Origin: Shewanella schlegeliana
GTDB taxonomy: Bacteria; Pseudomonadota; Gammaproteobacteria; Enterobacterales; Shewanellaceae
Direction: 5' to 3'
NCBI RefSeq assembly: GCF_016765635.1
Contig: NZ_JAESVD010000011.1
Location: 62,001 to 126,000, forward strand
Length of the DNA stretch: 64,000 nucleotides
How positions within the stretch are numbered: position 1 is the first letter of the stretch; the number at the start of each line of letters is the position of its first letter. The position numbers were made by a program, and so were the translations under genes. Below the pieces are notes generated by a model. That model worked only from the letters and a program-made list of their open reading frames with translations, was not told where the DNA came from and ran no database searches. Below, one piece after another: positions 8,456-17,809 of this stretch.

Positions 8456-9292
8456 TTAAGGCTGCTGAATATGGATCTGCTGAACGGGGCAAGGGATCTC
8501 GATACCAGCTTCTTTTAGGGTGTTAAATAGTGCAGCATTGGTTTGGTATTTGTCCTGGTAATAGCTTTGGGTCGCAACCCAATAGCGAATACCGATCTCA
8601 ATACCAATACTGTTAAAGTCATTGACGCCAACTTGGGCCTTATCGCCTTCAAAGACTCTAGGGCTGTCGGCTAACACCTTAGCAAGCAGCGTCACAACTT
8701 GTTCAGGGTTGGATTGGTAGCTAATATTAAATTTAGTTTCGACCAGCTTATTAGCAAAGGAGTTGTGTAAGATCTCACCGACAATATGCTTATTGGGGAT
8801 ATTGATCTCTTCCCCCTCCTCATTGGTTAACACCGTCATACCAAGATGAATATCTTTAACTAAGCCACTGACACCTTTGACTTCGATGGTATTACCCACA
8901 ATGAAAGGGCGAGTCACAATAATGGTAATGCCGGCTGCATAGTTAGATAGCATGCCTTGAAGTGCTAAGCCTGCACCGAGAGAGGCGGCACCAATAGCGG
9001 CAACCATAGGGGTAACACTAATACCTAGCTTGCCTAGGGCTATCACACCCACCATCAGTATGACTAAGATACGGACGAAGTTACTGGTAAAATTACTTAG
9101 GGTGATATCGATTTCGTGTTTTTCGAAAATTCGAGTGACAAGGTTTGCGGCTTTAGAGGCTAGCCACAGGCCAATTAAGAAGATGATGATGGCACCAAGA
9201 ATACTAAAGCTATACTGCACCAAAAACTCGGTTATCGCGGTATAGGCATTTTGCAGTTGCGCGATCTCTTGGTCTAATCCTTGCTCATTCAT
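8456..9292 (-). CDS. mscS: Small-conductance mechanosensitive channel, MscS family
   Basis: A 278-residue MscS-type channel, close to the 286 residues of E. coli MscS. Three N-terminal membrane helices are visible. The third, pore-lining helix carries the characteristic alternating glycine/alanine pattern (GAASLGAGLALQGMLSNYAA, about residues 100-120). The beta domain (FIVGNTIEVKGVSGLVKDI) and the alpha-beta cytoplasmic vestibule follow. It opens on hypo-osmotic shock to release solutes. AAGGA seven bases before the ATG supports the start. It is a single-gene unit between ompA and a small exported protein. Confidence 0.93.
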   Translation of the reverse strand: MNEQGLDQEIAQLQNAYTAITEFLVQYSFSILGAIIIFLIGLWLASKAANLVTRIFEKHEIDITLSNFTSNFVRILVILMVGVIALGKLGISVTPMVAAIGAASLGAGLALQGMLSNYAAGITIIVTRPFIVGNTIEVKGVSGLVKDIHLGMTVLTNEEGEEINIPNKHIVGEILHNSFANKLVETKFNISYQSNPEQVVTLLAKVLADSPRVFEGDKAQVGVNDFNSIGIEIGIRYWVATQSYYQDKYQTNAALFNTLKEAGIEIPCPVQQIHIQQP

Positions 9293-9504
9293 TTTTGTAT
9301 CCTTCTGACAACTTTTCCCGATTAGCTTACTGAAAATACACTAATTTGTAACTTATATTTTATATGTGTATTGCTAGCGTAAGGGGTTTGTTTTGTGTTG
9401 TGGACGCTTTGCGTGAAGAGGATCATGCTTTGTCGCTAAGTTTACTGTTGGTCTCTAAAGAATAGGTTACTCTTTTTGCTAATACTAATTAGCCGAGTCC
9501 AATT

Positions 9505-9963
9505 ATGAGAGCACTTATTTTTGTTTTATCTAGCCTATTTGCCACGTCGGTTTGGGCAAGCACCTATCAAGTTGGCGATCAAATTACAGATATTAAGTTG
9601 CAAGACCAACATGAAGCGCAATATCAGGTCGACAGCAGCACAACTCGGGTTTTATTTAGCAGCAGCATGGATGGCGGAACCGTTATTCAAGAGACTCTAG
9701 AAGCGGATCCTGAGTTGGTGAAAGATACCAGCTTAATTTATGTGGCTGATATCAGTGGCATGCCATCTTTGATTGCACGCTTTGTTGCTCTACCTCAGTT
9801 TAAAAAGTTTCCCTATAGAGTGGCACTCGACAACGAAGGTGAACAGACTAAGCCGTTACCTGCTCAAAAAGATCAGGCGACGCTGATTGAGCTAGACAAT
9901 AATCAGATAACTAAGATTGCTTTCTATGAGACGAAAGAAGCTTTGTTAGCAGACTTGAAATAG
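9505..9963 (+). CDS. Exported thioredoxin-fold-like protein without a CXXC motif
   Basis: A 152-residue protein with a clear signal peptide (about residues 1-18, ending VWA). The mature part opens like a peroxiredoxin or thioredoxin domain (YQVGDQITDIKLQDQHEAQY), and its strands suggest a thioredoxin-like fold, but there is no cysteine at all in the mature part and hence no redox active site. It is probably periplasmic. I have no confident family name; the role could be structural or chaperone-like. It ends at a strong bidirectional terminator shared with ydcH. Confidence 0.7.
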   Translation: MRALIFVLSSLFATSVWASTYQVGDQITDIKLQDQHEAQYQVDSSTTRVLFSSSMDGGTVIQETLEADPELVKDTSLIYVADISGMPSLIARFVALPQFKKFPYRVALDNEGEQTKPLPAQKDQATLIELDNNQITKIAFYETKEALLADLK

Positions 9964-10007
9964 CACTATTTTCGTTCTAAATGTGTGAACACATTGGGAC
10001 TTGATGC

Positions 10008-10034
10008 AAAAAGGGCGCTTAGCGCCCTTTTTAT
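10008..10034. terminator. Bidirectional terminator between the exported protein and ydcH
   Basis: AAAAAGGGCGC, TTA and GCGCCCTTTTT form a GC-rich stem with A- and T-runs on either side, between two convergent genes. Confidence 0.88.
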
Positions 10035-10046
10035 TTTGTAAATGCT

Positions 10047-10262
10047 TTAAGCCGAATGCCCCTTTAAAATATCGTAGATCTCTTCTTTTAAATGCAGCTT
10101 TTGTACTTTTAGTTCATGCACCTCTGAGGTGTAGTCGCTAGCGATGTTTTTCTCCAGGTTCTTTATCTCCTCATCGAGTTCGTTATGCTTATGAAACTTC
10201 TTCTGAAAATGGCTATCAGATGTCTTTAGTTGGCTGATAAGTTCTCTGTATTCTGGAAACAT
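10047..10262 (-). CDS. ydcH: YdcH family (DUF465) small coiled-coil protein
   Basis: A 71-residue protein that starts MFPEYRELISQLK, essentially the start of E. coli YdcH, and continues as a charged helical hairpin with HNELDEEI and KVQKLHLKEEIYDIL. The length matches the family. It is cytosolic with no known catalytic residues; the family function is not established. It converges on the exported-protein gene and shares its terminator. A partial CRP-like site (TGTGATGTCGATCA, from about 10343) lies some 80 bases upstream, which is suggestive only. Confidence 0.9.
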   Translation of the reverse strand: MFPEYRELISQLKTSDSHFQKKFHKHNELDEEIKNLEKNIASDYTSEVHELKVQKLHLKEEIYDILKGHSA

Positions 10263-10759
10263 GCAGGCGTCCTTTTTAGCGGTTTTTTTGCGGATAGTTC
10301 ATTTACTACAGTTTTAAACTACCGCGATTAATCTCTGCCAAATGTGATGTCGATCAAATTGTGAACGATTAGAAATATAAGCTAGAACAGGGGAGTTATT
10401 TTGTTGTTGTGATCCTTAAATAAGATGCAGGACAGAGGGAGAAACACTGGTCGTCTAGCCTGATATTCTAGCTTGAGGAAAACGAGCTAAGCTATTGCTA
10501 ATCTGTAACTTATTTCTTGTCATCGAGCGCCTAGGAACTTAGTGCTATTACTCACTCATTCCCGTTTATAATGGCTGGCAGTATGGCGAGTAGCTGCTAT
10601 ATTCTAGCTCAGAGTTTAAGTTGATTTAGTAACTAGATTACGACATATCATTTACTCTTGGCGGGTAAAGTGTGATCCATTTAACCTTTTTAGCGCCAAG
10701 ACTAGGTTAAAGTCGCTTCAATTAGATTTATAAATTCAAAAATGAAAGGGGTTTTCACG
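10263..10759. promoter_or_regulatory. Divergent intergenic region between ydcH and udp
   Basis: About 500 bases with no credible open frame. It must hold the promoters for ydcH (minus) and udp (plus). Two TGTGA half-sites are visible, near 10343 (TGTGATGTCGATCA) and 10670 (TGTGATCC), which would fit CRP control of a nucleoside-catabolism gene, but neither is a full palindrome. Confidence 0.4.
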
Positions 10760-11518
10760 ATGTCTGATGTATTTCATTTAGGCTTAACTAAAGAGATGTT
10801 AGATGGTGCTAGTTTAGCGATCGTGCCTGGCGATCCTGAGCGTGTTAAGCGTATTGCCGAGTTGATGGAGAATGCGACATTTTTAGCGAGTCACCGTGAA
10901 TATACCAGCTACTTGGCATATATCGAGGGTAAGCCAGTTGTTGTGTGTTCAACGGGTATTGGTGGCCCATCGACGTCGATCGCCGTTGAGGAGCTAGCGC
11001 AGCTTGGTGTACGTACTTTCCTACGAGTAGGTACAACTGGCGCGATTCAACCACATGTAAATGTGGGCGATGTGATTGTGACTCAAGCGTCGGTGCGTTT
11101 AGATGGCGCAAGCCTACACTTTGCGCCGATGGAGTACCCTGCGGTAGCAAACTTTGAATGTACAACTGCTATGGTCGAGGCGAGCCGTGAAGCGGGTCTT
11201 GAGCCACATATTGGCATTACAGCCTCGTCAGATACCTTCTATCCAGGCCAAGAGCGCTACGATACTGTTTCGGGTCGTGTAACACGTCAATTTAAGGGCT
11301 CTATGCAAGAGTGGCAAGATTTAGGCGTATTAAACTACGAGATGGAGTCCTCTACGCTATTTACCATGTGTGCTTCACAAGGTTGGCGCGCGGCATGTGT
11401 TGCGGGTGTGATTGTTAACCGTACTCAGCAAGAGATCCCAGATGAAGCAACGATGAAGAAGACTGAGGTCAGTGCAGTTTCTATCGTCGTGGCTGCAGCT
11501 AAAAAATTACTTGCATAA
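10760..11518 (+). CDS. udp: Uridine phosphorylase
   Basis: A 252-residue enzyme that splits uridine with phosphate into uracil and ribose-1-phosphate in the cytosol. It tracks E. coli Udp along its length: [10 protein letters not shown] at the start, [10 protein letters not shown] (phosphate loop), [43 protein letters not shown] and NYEMES (ribose contact). The frame is open to 10742, but AAAGGGG (10745-10751) lies eight bases before the ATG at 10760, and that start matches the family. It is convergent with a Tsx-like nucleoside channel gene, which fits uptake followed by breakdown. A strong terminator follows. Confidence 0.97.
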   Translation: MSDVFHLGLTKEMLDGASLAIVPGDPERVKRIAELMENATFLASHREYTSYLAYIEGKPVVVCSTGIGGPSTSIAVEELAQLGVRTFLRVGTTGAIQPHVNVGDVIVTQASVRLDGASLHFAPMEYPAVANFECTTAMVEASREAGLEPHIGITASSDTFYPGQERYDTVSGRVTRQFKGSMQEWQDLGVLNYEMESSTLFTMCASQGWRAACVAGVIVNRTQQEIPDEATMKKTEVSAVSIVVAAAKKLLA

Positions 11519-11536
11519 ACGAGATTTAATCCAATA

Positions 11537-11566
11537 AAAAAGGCGCTTATAGCGCCTTTTTTGTTT
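11537..11566. terminator. Bidirectional terminator between udp and the Tsx-like gene
   Basis: AAAAAAGGCGCT, TAT and AGCGCCTTTTTT make a short GC stem with A/T-runs on both flanks, between convergent genes. Confidence 0.9.
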
Positions 11567-11594
11567 TTAAAATACTCGCTTTTAAAAGCAGATG

Positions 11595-12347
11595 TTAGAA
11601 GTGGTACTTAGCGATTACCGAGTAAGTGTTCTGAACGATACCATCGACGCCATATTTGTTCTTCCAGTAATCGTACTCGATACCGACAAATAGCTTGTTT
11701 TTCTGATGCTCGCCTAGCACTACTGCACCTAAGTCATACTTAAGTTGTGGATTGAAGTGGAAGTTAGTTTCATAAACCGCTTCATCAGCTACGAATACCC
11801 AGTCAATGAAACCGTCGAAGACAATATTTGAATTGCCAACAGGGAAGTCCATTCTAAATGCGGGAGTTATCTGCCAACCATCACTGATATTATCGCTACT
11901 GATTGCATGTCGACGGTAAGTATTAAGCTGGAAATAGCTAAAATATGGGATCTTAATATCCATACCTACACCGTACAGGAAGGCTTTAACAGGGCCTTCA
12001 CCCTCTTCTAATGTGAGTGCGAGCGATAGGTCGGTCACTGGACCAAAACCCACTGTTTTACCTAAAATTTTGCCAGCACTAAAGCGAGTTGAAATTTCAC
12101 CATAGGTGGTATTGTCTTTGCTGACATTTGAGCCGTTAAAGTAAGTCACGTCTTGGAAGGCAAACCAGTCGCCATATTTCCAATCACCTGCGGTTTCAAA
12201 GGTTAGAGTGGTCTGTTTTTCTGATGGAGCTAGGTCGTAGTTTTCACCGTATAGGGCGGTGACACTTACATCCCACCAGTTAACCATATTGTCAGCCATT
12301 GCTGTTGGGCTCATTAGCAAAGCCAAACAAAGTAATTTCTTGTTCAT
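11595..12347 (-). CDS. Tsx-like nucleoside-specific outer membrane channel
   Basis: A 250-residue outer-membrane beta-barrel. The signal peptide (about residues 1-18, ending AMA) is followed by NMVNWWDVSVTALYGENYDL, the characteristic Tsx-family opening, then many short amphipathic strands and a C-terminal Phe (SVIAKYHF) for outer-membrane insertion. The convergent udp gene encodes the enzyme that would use imported uridine, which supports a nucleoside substrate. It could be a broader family member, so the Tsx label is functional inference from sequence type plus context. A TGAACAATGTTCA palindrome lies about 100 bases upstream. Confidence 0.85.
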   Translation of the reverse strand: MNKKLLCLALLMSPTAMADNMVNWWDVSVTALYGENYDLAPSEKQTTLTFETAGDWKYGDWFAFQDVTYFNGSNVSKDNTTYGEISTRFSAGKILGKTVGFGPVTDLSLALTLEEGEGPVKAFLYGVGMDIKIPYFSYFQLNTYRRHAISSDNISDGWQITPAFRMDFPVGNSNIVFDGFIDWVFVADEAVYETNFHFNPQLKYDLGAVVLGEHQKNKLFVGIEYDYWKNKYGVDGIVQNTYSVIAKYHF

Positions 12348-12743
12348 CGTATAACCTTTTATTTTTATTAGAGCTCAGGGTGCAGTCAGTTTTTAATTAC
12401 CCATGTAAACATGGGGTTTGTTGGCGGGGAATATAGGCGGAAAGTGAACAATGTTCAAAGGTTTTGTTGTACTTTTTAAATATCACAGTGTCTGTATGAC
12501 GTAAGTTGTTGATAATATGCCTGTTGATATTGTGGGTAGTGGTTATTTATTGTCTTTTTATACGAACTGAGCTGCTGATTAGTGTCATTTTATCCGTCGA
12601 TAAAATTGATAGCTACTTTGCCTCGCTAGCAGTTTGATTATATGTGATTGGGCGTTACTTTAGATTTTACCTGACATAATATGTCGCGCAAAAGGTGTGC
12701 AACTGATATAGTCATCTGAGGCTCTTTCATTTCAGGGGGAAAT
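12348..12743. promoter_or_regulatory. Divergent promoter region with a TGAAC-N3-GTTCA palindrome
   Basis: About 400 bases between the Tsx-like gene (minus) and the NfeD gene (plus), without a gene. The only clear signal is the inverted repeat TGAACAATGTTCA at 12445-12457, about 100 bases upstream of the Tsx-like start, a possible repressor operator. The rest is AT-rich. Confidence 0.4.
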
Positions 12744-13223
12744 ATGGAGTTTTCAAATCCGATAATAATTTGGGCATGTATTGGGATTATCCTCATACTG
12801 GCAGAGATCATTTTACCGGGCGGTATTGTGATCCTTTTAGGTGCCGCTTGCCTTGTCGTTGCTGGTGCCTTGGCTATAGGTTTAGTCGAAGGGGTAGTAC
12901 AAAGCCTTACACTCTGGTTTATCTCCTCAATGGTGTTACTGTTACTCTTTCGTCAAGTCACCCAAAAGTTGGTCGGCGGTGATGCCCATGTTGGTAATAC
13001 CGATGAAGAGTTGGAGATTTACGGTCAGCTCGCTGTGGTAAAACAGGCCATAGGTCCAGCGCAAAAGGTGGGGCGGATCGAATTTCAAGGCTGTGAATGG
13101 TCAGCATTGGGAGATGGTAGCGAGATTGCTGCTGGCTCTCAGGTTAGGATTATTTGCAGAGATAATATTGCGTTAGTGGTTGAGCCTGTAAAGGCTGAAG
13201 ACGAGCACTTCGCACAAGAGTAA
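12744..13223 (+). CDS. NfeD-family membrane protein, partner of SPFH proteins
   Basis: A 159-residue short-form NfeD protein. Three hydrophobic segments fill about residues 5-75 (with ILAEIILPGG). A soluble C-terminal OB-like beta domain follows (about 90-155, with GRIEFQGCEWSALGDGSEIAAGSQV and a conserved final strand). It lacks the ClpP-like protease domain of long NfeDs. It starts after an AGGGGGAA site and is followed within 30 bases by two SPFH genes. NfeD/SPFH operons are widespread and linked to membrane microdomain organisation, so it is probably the membrane partner of the two next proteins. Confidence 0.92.
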   Translation: MEFSNPIIIWACIGIILILAEIILPGGIVILLGAACLVVAGALAIGLVEGVVQSLTLWFISSMVLLLLFRQVTQKLVGGDAHVGNTDEELEIYGQLAVVKQAIGPAQKVGRIEFQGCEWSALGDGSEIAAGSQVRIICRDNIALVVEPVKAEDEHFAQE

Positions 13224-13249
13224 TTGGTTTAAGTAAGGAAGGGATCTCT

Positions 13250-14179
13250 ATGTTCGCATTTACACTCTTTGTTCTATTTGTCTTTTTTATCCTCTATAAG
13301 TTGCTGTTAATTGTGCCTATGCGTGAGGTCAATGTGATCGAACGTTTAGGTAAGTTTCGTACCGTGCTACAGCCTGGATTTCACTTTTTAATCCCGTTTT
13401 TTGACCGAGTGGCTTATAAGCATGAAATCCGTGAGCAGGTGCTCGACGTGCCGCCACAAAGTTGTATCTCAAAAGATAACACCCAGCTAGAAGTCGACGG
13501 CTTAGTCTACCTCAAGGTGATGGATGGCAAGCTTGCCAGCTACGGTATTGAAGACTATCGCCGCGCGGCGGTAAACCTAGCGCAGACCACCATGCGCTCA
13601 GAGATAGGTAAGTTAAGCCTGAGCCAGACATTCTCTGAGCGAGATAGCCTCAATGAATCGATAGTACGGGAGATCGATAAGGCCTCAGATCCTTGGGGGA
13701 TCAAGGTGCTGCGTTATGAGATTAAAAATATCACTCCCTCACGTAAAGTCATCCATACCTTAGAGAAGCAGATGGAAGCGGAGCGTAGTAAGCGTGCCGA
13801 AATCACTCTGGCAAATGCAGAGAAAGCCGCGATGATTAATCTGTCAGAAGGTGAACGTCAAGAAGCGATTAATCTCTCTGAGGGGGAAAAACAGCGCCGC
13901 ATTAATGAGGCAAAAGGTACCGCGCAAGAGATTGCTATTATCGCCCGTGCTAAGGCAGAAGGTATGGAGCTTGTTTCTGCCGCTCTGGCTAAAGAGGGCG
14001 GTCATGAAGCGATGAATATGCAGCTTAAAGAGCAGTTTATTGCTCAGGTTGGCAAGATCTTGGGTGAGGCAGATGTGTCAGTCGTACCCGCTGAACTGGC
14101 CAAAATTGAAGGTTTCTTTGAAGGCATGGAGCAGGTTACTCACGCCGTGTCCGCCAATTCAGTGAAGGGAGCACGCTAA
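13250..14179 (+). CDS. SPFH/band 7 (stomatin-like) membrane protein, first paralogue
   Basis: A 309-residue slipin-type protein. One N-terminal membrane helix (about residues 1-20) is followed by the band 7 domain (about 22-190, with VPMREVNVIERLGKFRTVLQ and ISKDNTQLEVDGLVYLKV) and a helical, glutamate/alanine-rich coiled coil (about 180-260) with the repeat NLSEGERQ/NLSEGEKQ. Such proteins form oligomeric rings in the inner membrane and influence proteases and lipid domains. AAGGAAGG precedes the ATG. Its TAA overlaps the ATG of the second SPFH gene, so the two are co-translated. Confidence 0.93.
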   Translation: MFAFTLFVLFVFFILYKLLLIVPMREVNVIERLGKFRTVLQPGFHFLIPFFDRVAYKHEIREQVLDVPPQSCISKDNTQLEVDGLVYLKVMDGKLASYGIEDYRRAAVNLAQTTMRSEIGKLSLSQTFSERDSLNESIVREIDKASDPWGIKVLRYEIKNITPSRKVIHTLEKQMEAERSKRAEITLANAEKAAMINLSEGERQEAINLSEGEKQRRINEAKGTAQEIAIIARAKAEGMELVSAALAKEGGHEAMNMQLKEQFIAQVGKILGEADVSVVPAELAKIEGFFEGMEQVTHAVSANSVKGAR

Positions 14180-15117
14180 TGATAATCTCAGGAATAGATA
14201 CCGATATACTTGTAATGGCTATCTGGGGCCTAATCTTTGCCATTTTTGTGGTTAAGCTGTTTCAGTCGATTCGATTGGTGCCGACTAAATCAGCCTATAT
14301 CGTTGAACGCTTAGGTAAATATCATTCAACCTTAGACGCGGGCTTTCATGCCTTAGTGCCTTTTGTCGATAAAGTGGCTTATATTCACGATCTAAAAGAG
14401 GAAACAATCGATGTCCCTCCACAAGAGTGTTTCTCTTGCGATGAAGTGAATGTTGAAGTCGATGGGGTTATCTATATTTCCGTGGTTGACCCTGTAAAAG
14501 CCAGTTACGGCGTTACCGATTACCGCTATGCCGCGATCCAGTTGGCACAAACGACAACACGTAGCGTGATAGGTACACTCGATCTGGACCGCACCTTTGA
14601 AGAGCGCGATGTCATTAGTGCTAAAGTGGTTGAAGTACTAGATCAAGCTGGTGCCTTGTGGGGCATTCGTGTCCATCGCTATGAGATTAAAAATATTACC
14701 CCACCCGAAACCGTTAAAAACGCCATGGAGATGCAGGTGAATGCTGAGCGTGAGCGTCGCGCGTTATTGGCAAAGAGTGAGGGTGATAAGCAGAGTAAGA
14801 TTAATCGCTCTGAAGGTATTAAAGCGGAGACCATCAATCACTCGGAAGGTGAGATGCAACGTCGAATCAATGAAGCGGAAGGTAAGGGGGAGGAGATCTT
14901 AACCATTGCACGAGCCACTGCAGAGTCGATCGAGCGTATGGCTACCGTGATTGCGGCGCCGGGTGGTAAAAACGTGGTGCGTATGCAACTCGGGGCGCAG
15001 TACCTTAAGCAGCTTGATGGGGTCAGTACTGGACAGAGCAGGGTGATTCTACCTGGCAATATGATGGACTTCGATCATTGGATGAATAGTATTGGCTTGG
15101 AAGAAGATAAAGACTAG
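14179..15117 (+). CDS. SPFH/band 7 (stomatin-like) membrane protein, second paralogue
   Basis: A 312-residue paralogue of the preceding gene with the same plan: a membrane helix (about residues 8-27), band 7 domain (KSAYIVERLGKYHSTLDAG; VNVEVDGVIYISV) and a coiled coil with NRSEGIKAETINHSEGE repeats. It overlaps the first paralogue by one base. Co-translation at a fixed ratio suggests a mixed oligomer, as with HflK and HflC, though these are slipin/QmcA-like and not HflKC themselves. The operon ends at the terminator at 15150-15185. Confidence 0.93.
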   Translation: MIISGIDTDILVMAIWGLIFAIFVVKLFQSIRLVPTKSAYIVERLGKYHSTLDAGFHALVPFVDKVAYIHDLKEETIDVPPQECFSCDEVNVEVDGVIYISVVDPVKASYGVTDYRYAAIQLAQTTTRSVIGTLDLDRTFEERDVISAKVVEVLDQAGALWGIRVHRYEIKNITPPETVKNAMEMQVNAERERRALLAKSEGDKQSKINRSEGIKAETINHSEGEMQRRINEAEGKGEEILTIARATAESIERMATVIAAPGGKNVVRMQLGAQYLKQLDGVSTGQSRVILPGNMMDFDHWMNSIGLEEDKD

Positions 15118-15149
15118 TCGACTCACTCAGTCACTAGACAAGAATATCT

Positions 15150-15185
15150 ATGCTAGATCTTATAACGGGGTCTAGCATTTTTATT
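15150..15185 (+). terminator. Rho-independent terminator of the NfeD/SPFH operon
   Basis: ATGCTAGATC and GGTCTAGCAT pair (one G-T wobble) around a loop of about ten bases and are followed by TTTTATT. Confidence 0.8.
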
Positions 15186-15240
15186 TGGCGGCTATCGGTT
15201 CCATATTTGATTTATTGGGTTTAGATAAGGCGAGGCAGGT

Positions 15241-15654
15241 ATGGCATTCGATGATAAGTTTAGGCTCAGTAGTCACGCGGTTATCTTAAAACCTGATTCA
15301 TCAGAGCCAAGTGTATTGTTACTTAAGGCTAGCTATGGTGACTGCTGCTGGGGGTTACCCGGTGGAGCATTAGAGCCTAGAGAGACAATTCATGAGGCGC
15401 TTATGCGAGAATGCCAAGAGGAGCTTGGTGTTGCTGTTGAGGTGAAATACCTGAGCGGAGTGTATTACCACCAAGTGTACGACTCTCAAGCCTTTATTTT
15501 TCGGTGTGAACTTAGCGACTTAGGCAATATTAGCCTCAGTGATGAGCATAGTGAATATCGTTTCACCCCTTTATCTGAGTTGTCCAATGTTCAAAAGCAG
15601 AGGGTTATAGATTGTTTAGATTATAACGGCGCAGTGGTCAGCCGTAAGTTCTAA
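15241..15654 (+). CDS. NUDIX hydrolase
   Basis: A 137-residue NUDIX pyrophosphohydrolase. The full catalytic box GX5EX7REUXEEXGU is present at about residues 40-62 (GGALEPRE, then RECQEELGV), so the metal-binding glutamates are intact. It would cleave a nucleoside diphosphate linked to another moiety, but the substrate cannot be told. It has no transmembrane or extra domain. It is a single gene between the SPFH operon and the convergent GGDEF-EAL gene. Confidence 0.92.
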   Translation: MAFDDKFRLSSHAVILKPDSSEPSVLLLKASYGDCCWGLPGGALEPRETIHEALMRECQEELGVAVEVKYLSGVYYHQVYDSQAFIFRCELSDLGNISLSDEHSEYRFTPLSELSNVQKQRVIDCLDYNGAVVSRKF

Positions 15655-15739
15655 ACGCCTTTGATAGCTTTAAGCACTGACTTAGTTAGCTGTATCGCTA
15701 TAGTGGTAACTGTAACTCTTGAGGGAGCATAGGCCCACC

Positions 15740-17809
15740 TCACATGGCTGTCAGGGGGATGGGGTTTTCTTGAGTTGCAAGATTTTCATGGATCTCCTTG
15801 TAGTGAATACCAATTTCTAGCAGCTCATCGAAGGGCACTGGCTTACTGATTAGAAAGCCTTGAGCATAATCACACATCATAAAGCTAAGCTCATCTAACT
15901 GTTCTTGAGTCTCGACTCCTTCGGCAATGACCCTGATCCCCAAAGCATGAGCCATCTCAATTGTGGCGATGATCAACTCGTTACTCTTACCGTCTTTGTT
16001 CATATCACTAATAAAACTGCGATCAATTTTGAGGATCTCAAATGGATAGGTTCTTAGATAGCTTAGTGAAGAGTAACCCGTACCAAAGTCATCCATGGAG
16101 ATACAAAAACCCGCATCACTCAGCTGTTTCAGGGCATCCAAGGTATAGGCGTGTCCACTTAGTAGGACGCCCTCGGTTATTTCAAGCTCCAGATCCTCTG
16201 GGCGCATACCGAACGTATTCACTTGGTCGGTGATGCTCTGTACCAAGTTTGGATTTCTAAATTGTCTTGGTGAAAGGTTAATAGCGACTCGAAAGTTGTC
16301 ATTAAATTTGTTTTGCCAAATGCGCGCCGCCTCTAGCGCACGTGTGAGAATAAACTCGCCCATGGGCTCTATCACTCCAGTTTGCTCGGCAATAGGAATG
16401 AACTCGGCGGGTGATACGTTACCTAGAGCCGGATTATTCCAGCGCAGCAGCGCTTCGGCCCCCATGATGCTGCCATCTCTGATGTCGAGTTGAATTTGAA
16501 AGTGAGCCTGCAGCTCTCCCCGTTCGAGAGCACCGTGGATCTGCTCCTCAATTGCTAGACGGCGAGATACCTCTTTATTCATCGCATGAGTGAAGTAGGA
16601 GTAGGTATTTCTGCCTATGCTTTTGGTGTGATACATAGCCGAGTCGGCATTTCGCAAAAGCTCGGATGGGGTTAAGCCATCATTTGGGTAGATGGCGATA
16701 CCTATACTGGCGGTCAGAACTAACTGTCGGTTATCGATATAGAAAGGCTTTCTAAATCCACCAATAAGATTCTCTGCCAGAGGTTGTGCATCACTGGCGC
16801 TCGATAGACCATCTAGCAGTATGATGAACTCATCTCCTCCTAAGCGGCCAACGGTATCTTCGGCTCTCGTGGCATTAAGTAAGCGTTTCGATGCGCTGAT
16901 AAGGAGTTGATCACCCGCTTCATGGCCTAAGGAGTCGTTAATCTTCTTAAAGTCATCTAGATCGAGGAAGATAACTGCTAGCATCTGGCCGTTTCTTTCA
17001 CTGGCTTCGACTAGTTGCTCGAGCCGCTTCAGTGCTAAAAATCGATTAGGTAGCTCAGTTAAGGTATCGTAATGGGCTTGATGACGAATAAGCGCTTCCG
17101 CATCTCGGCGTTCACTATTGTCATAAAAAGAGATTACCGCACCATTTTTGTTGCCCTTTAGTGCTAGAGGTTGTGATTTGTAATCCACAGGAAAACTACT
17201 GCCGTCGGCTCGCCAAAAAATATCTTCTTTAACTTCTCCATTACCGAGTGGAACTGCCATTTCCGTAGAAGCGCTACTTTGATAGATCAACTCATGTATG
17301 TTGAAGTTTAGTAGTTGTTCTGGGCTGGAATATCCGAGTAATTGAGCGCACAGTGGGTTGGCAAAAATACACTTTCCTTTATCGTCGATGGCATAAATAG
17401 CAACTGCGGCCGACTCAAGCACAGCTTCTAGAAGTGGCTCACTTGTTTGTACTTCCTTTTGAACTAGCTCTTGAGCATTTTTGTTTTTGAAGAGTTGCTT
17501 TGCTTTTAATTCGTTTAGAGAGTGGCGCTTAGTTACATTGGACTGAGCCTTAGGGGGCTTTTCTATATCTACCGAGCCCTGGTCTCTCGAACTTTCGTCA
17601 TTCGATTGAGAAGACAGGTGGTGGAAATGTAGCCAAAGACCGCCAAGAAGAGCGATGTTTGCCGATAAGAGTAAGGGGATAATAATCTGTATTACAGGAC
17701 TTGTAGATGCAGAGCTAAATATCCAAAGCATGCCAAGGGTAACGCTAAAAATCGTCATAAGAAGGCAGATGAGCCATGGATTTATTGTTAATTTTTCACT
17801 GATTTGCAT
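15740..17809 (-). CDS. Membrane-bound PAS-GGDEF-EAL cyclic-di-GMP enzyme
   Basis: A 689-residue inner-membrane signalling protein. Two membrane helices lie at about residues 12-33 and 38-60, then a variable charged linker, a PAS sensor (about 125-235, including GKCIFANPLCAQLLGYSS), a GGDEF domain (about 240-400) and an EAL domain (about 420-665). The GGDEF active site is intact (RLGGDEFIILL), as are the EAL signature (AEALLRW), the glutamate of ELEITEG and DDFGTGYSSLSYLR. It could therefore make and degrade c-di-GMP, with PAS choosing the direction. Its own promoter lies in 17810-18212. No neighbour points to its output. Confidence 0.94.
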   Translation of the reverse strand: MQISEKLTINPWLICLLMTIFSVTLGMLWIFSSASTSPVIQIIIPLLLSANIALLGGLWLHFHHLSSQSNDESSRDQGSVDIEKPPKAQSNVTKRHSLNELKAKQLFKNKNAQELVQKEVQTSEPLLEAVLESAAVAIYAIDDKGKCIFANPLCAQLLGYSSPEQLLNFNIHELIYQSSASTEMAVPLGNGEVKEDIFWRADGSSFPVDYKSQPLALKGNKNGAVISFYDNSERRDAEALIRHQAHYDTLTELPNRFLALKRLEQLVEASERNGQMLAVIFLDLDDFKKINDSLGHEAGDQLLISASKRLLNATRAEDTVGRLGGDEFIILLDGLSSASDAQPLAENLIGGFRKPFYIDNRQLVLTASIGIAIYPNDGLTPSELLRNADSAMYHTKSIGRNTYSYFTHAMNKEVSRRLAIEEQIHGALERGELQAHFQIQLDIRDGSIMGAEALLRWNNPALGNVSPAEFIPIAEQTGVIEPMGEFILTRALEAARIWQNKFNDNFRVAINLSPRQFRNPNLVQSITDQVNTFGMRPEDLELEITEGVLLSGHAYTLDALKQLSDAGFCISMDDFGTGYSSLSYLRTYPFEILKIDRSFISDMNKDGKSNELIIATIEMAHALGIRVIAEGVETQEQLDELSFMMCDYAQGFLISKPVPFDELLEIGIHYKEIHENLATQENPIPLTAM

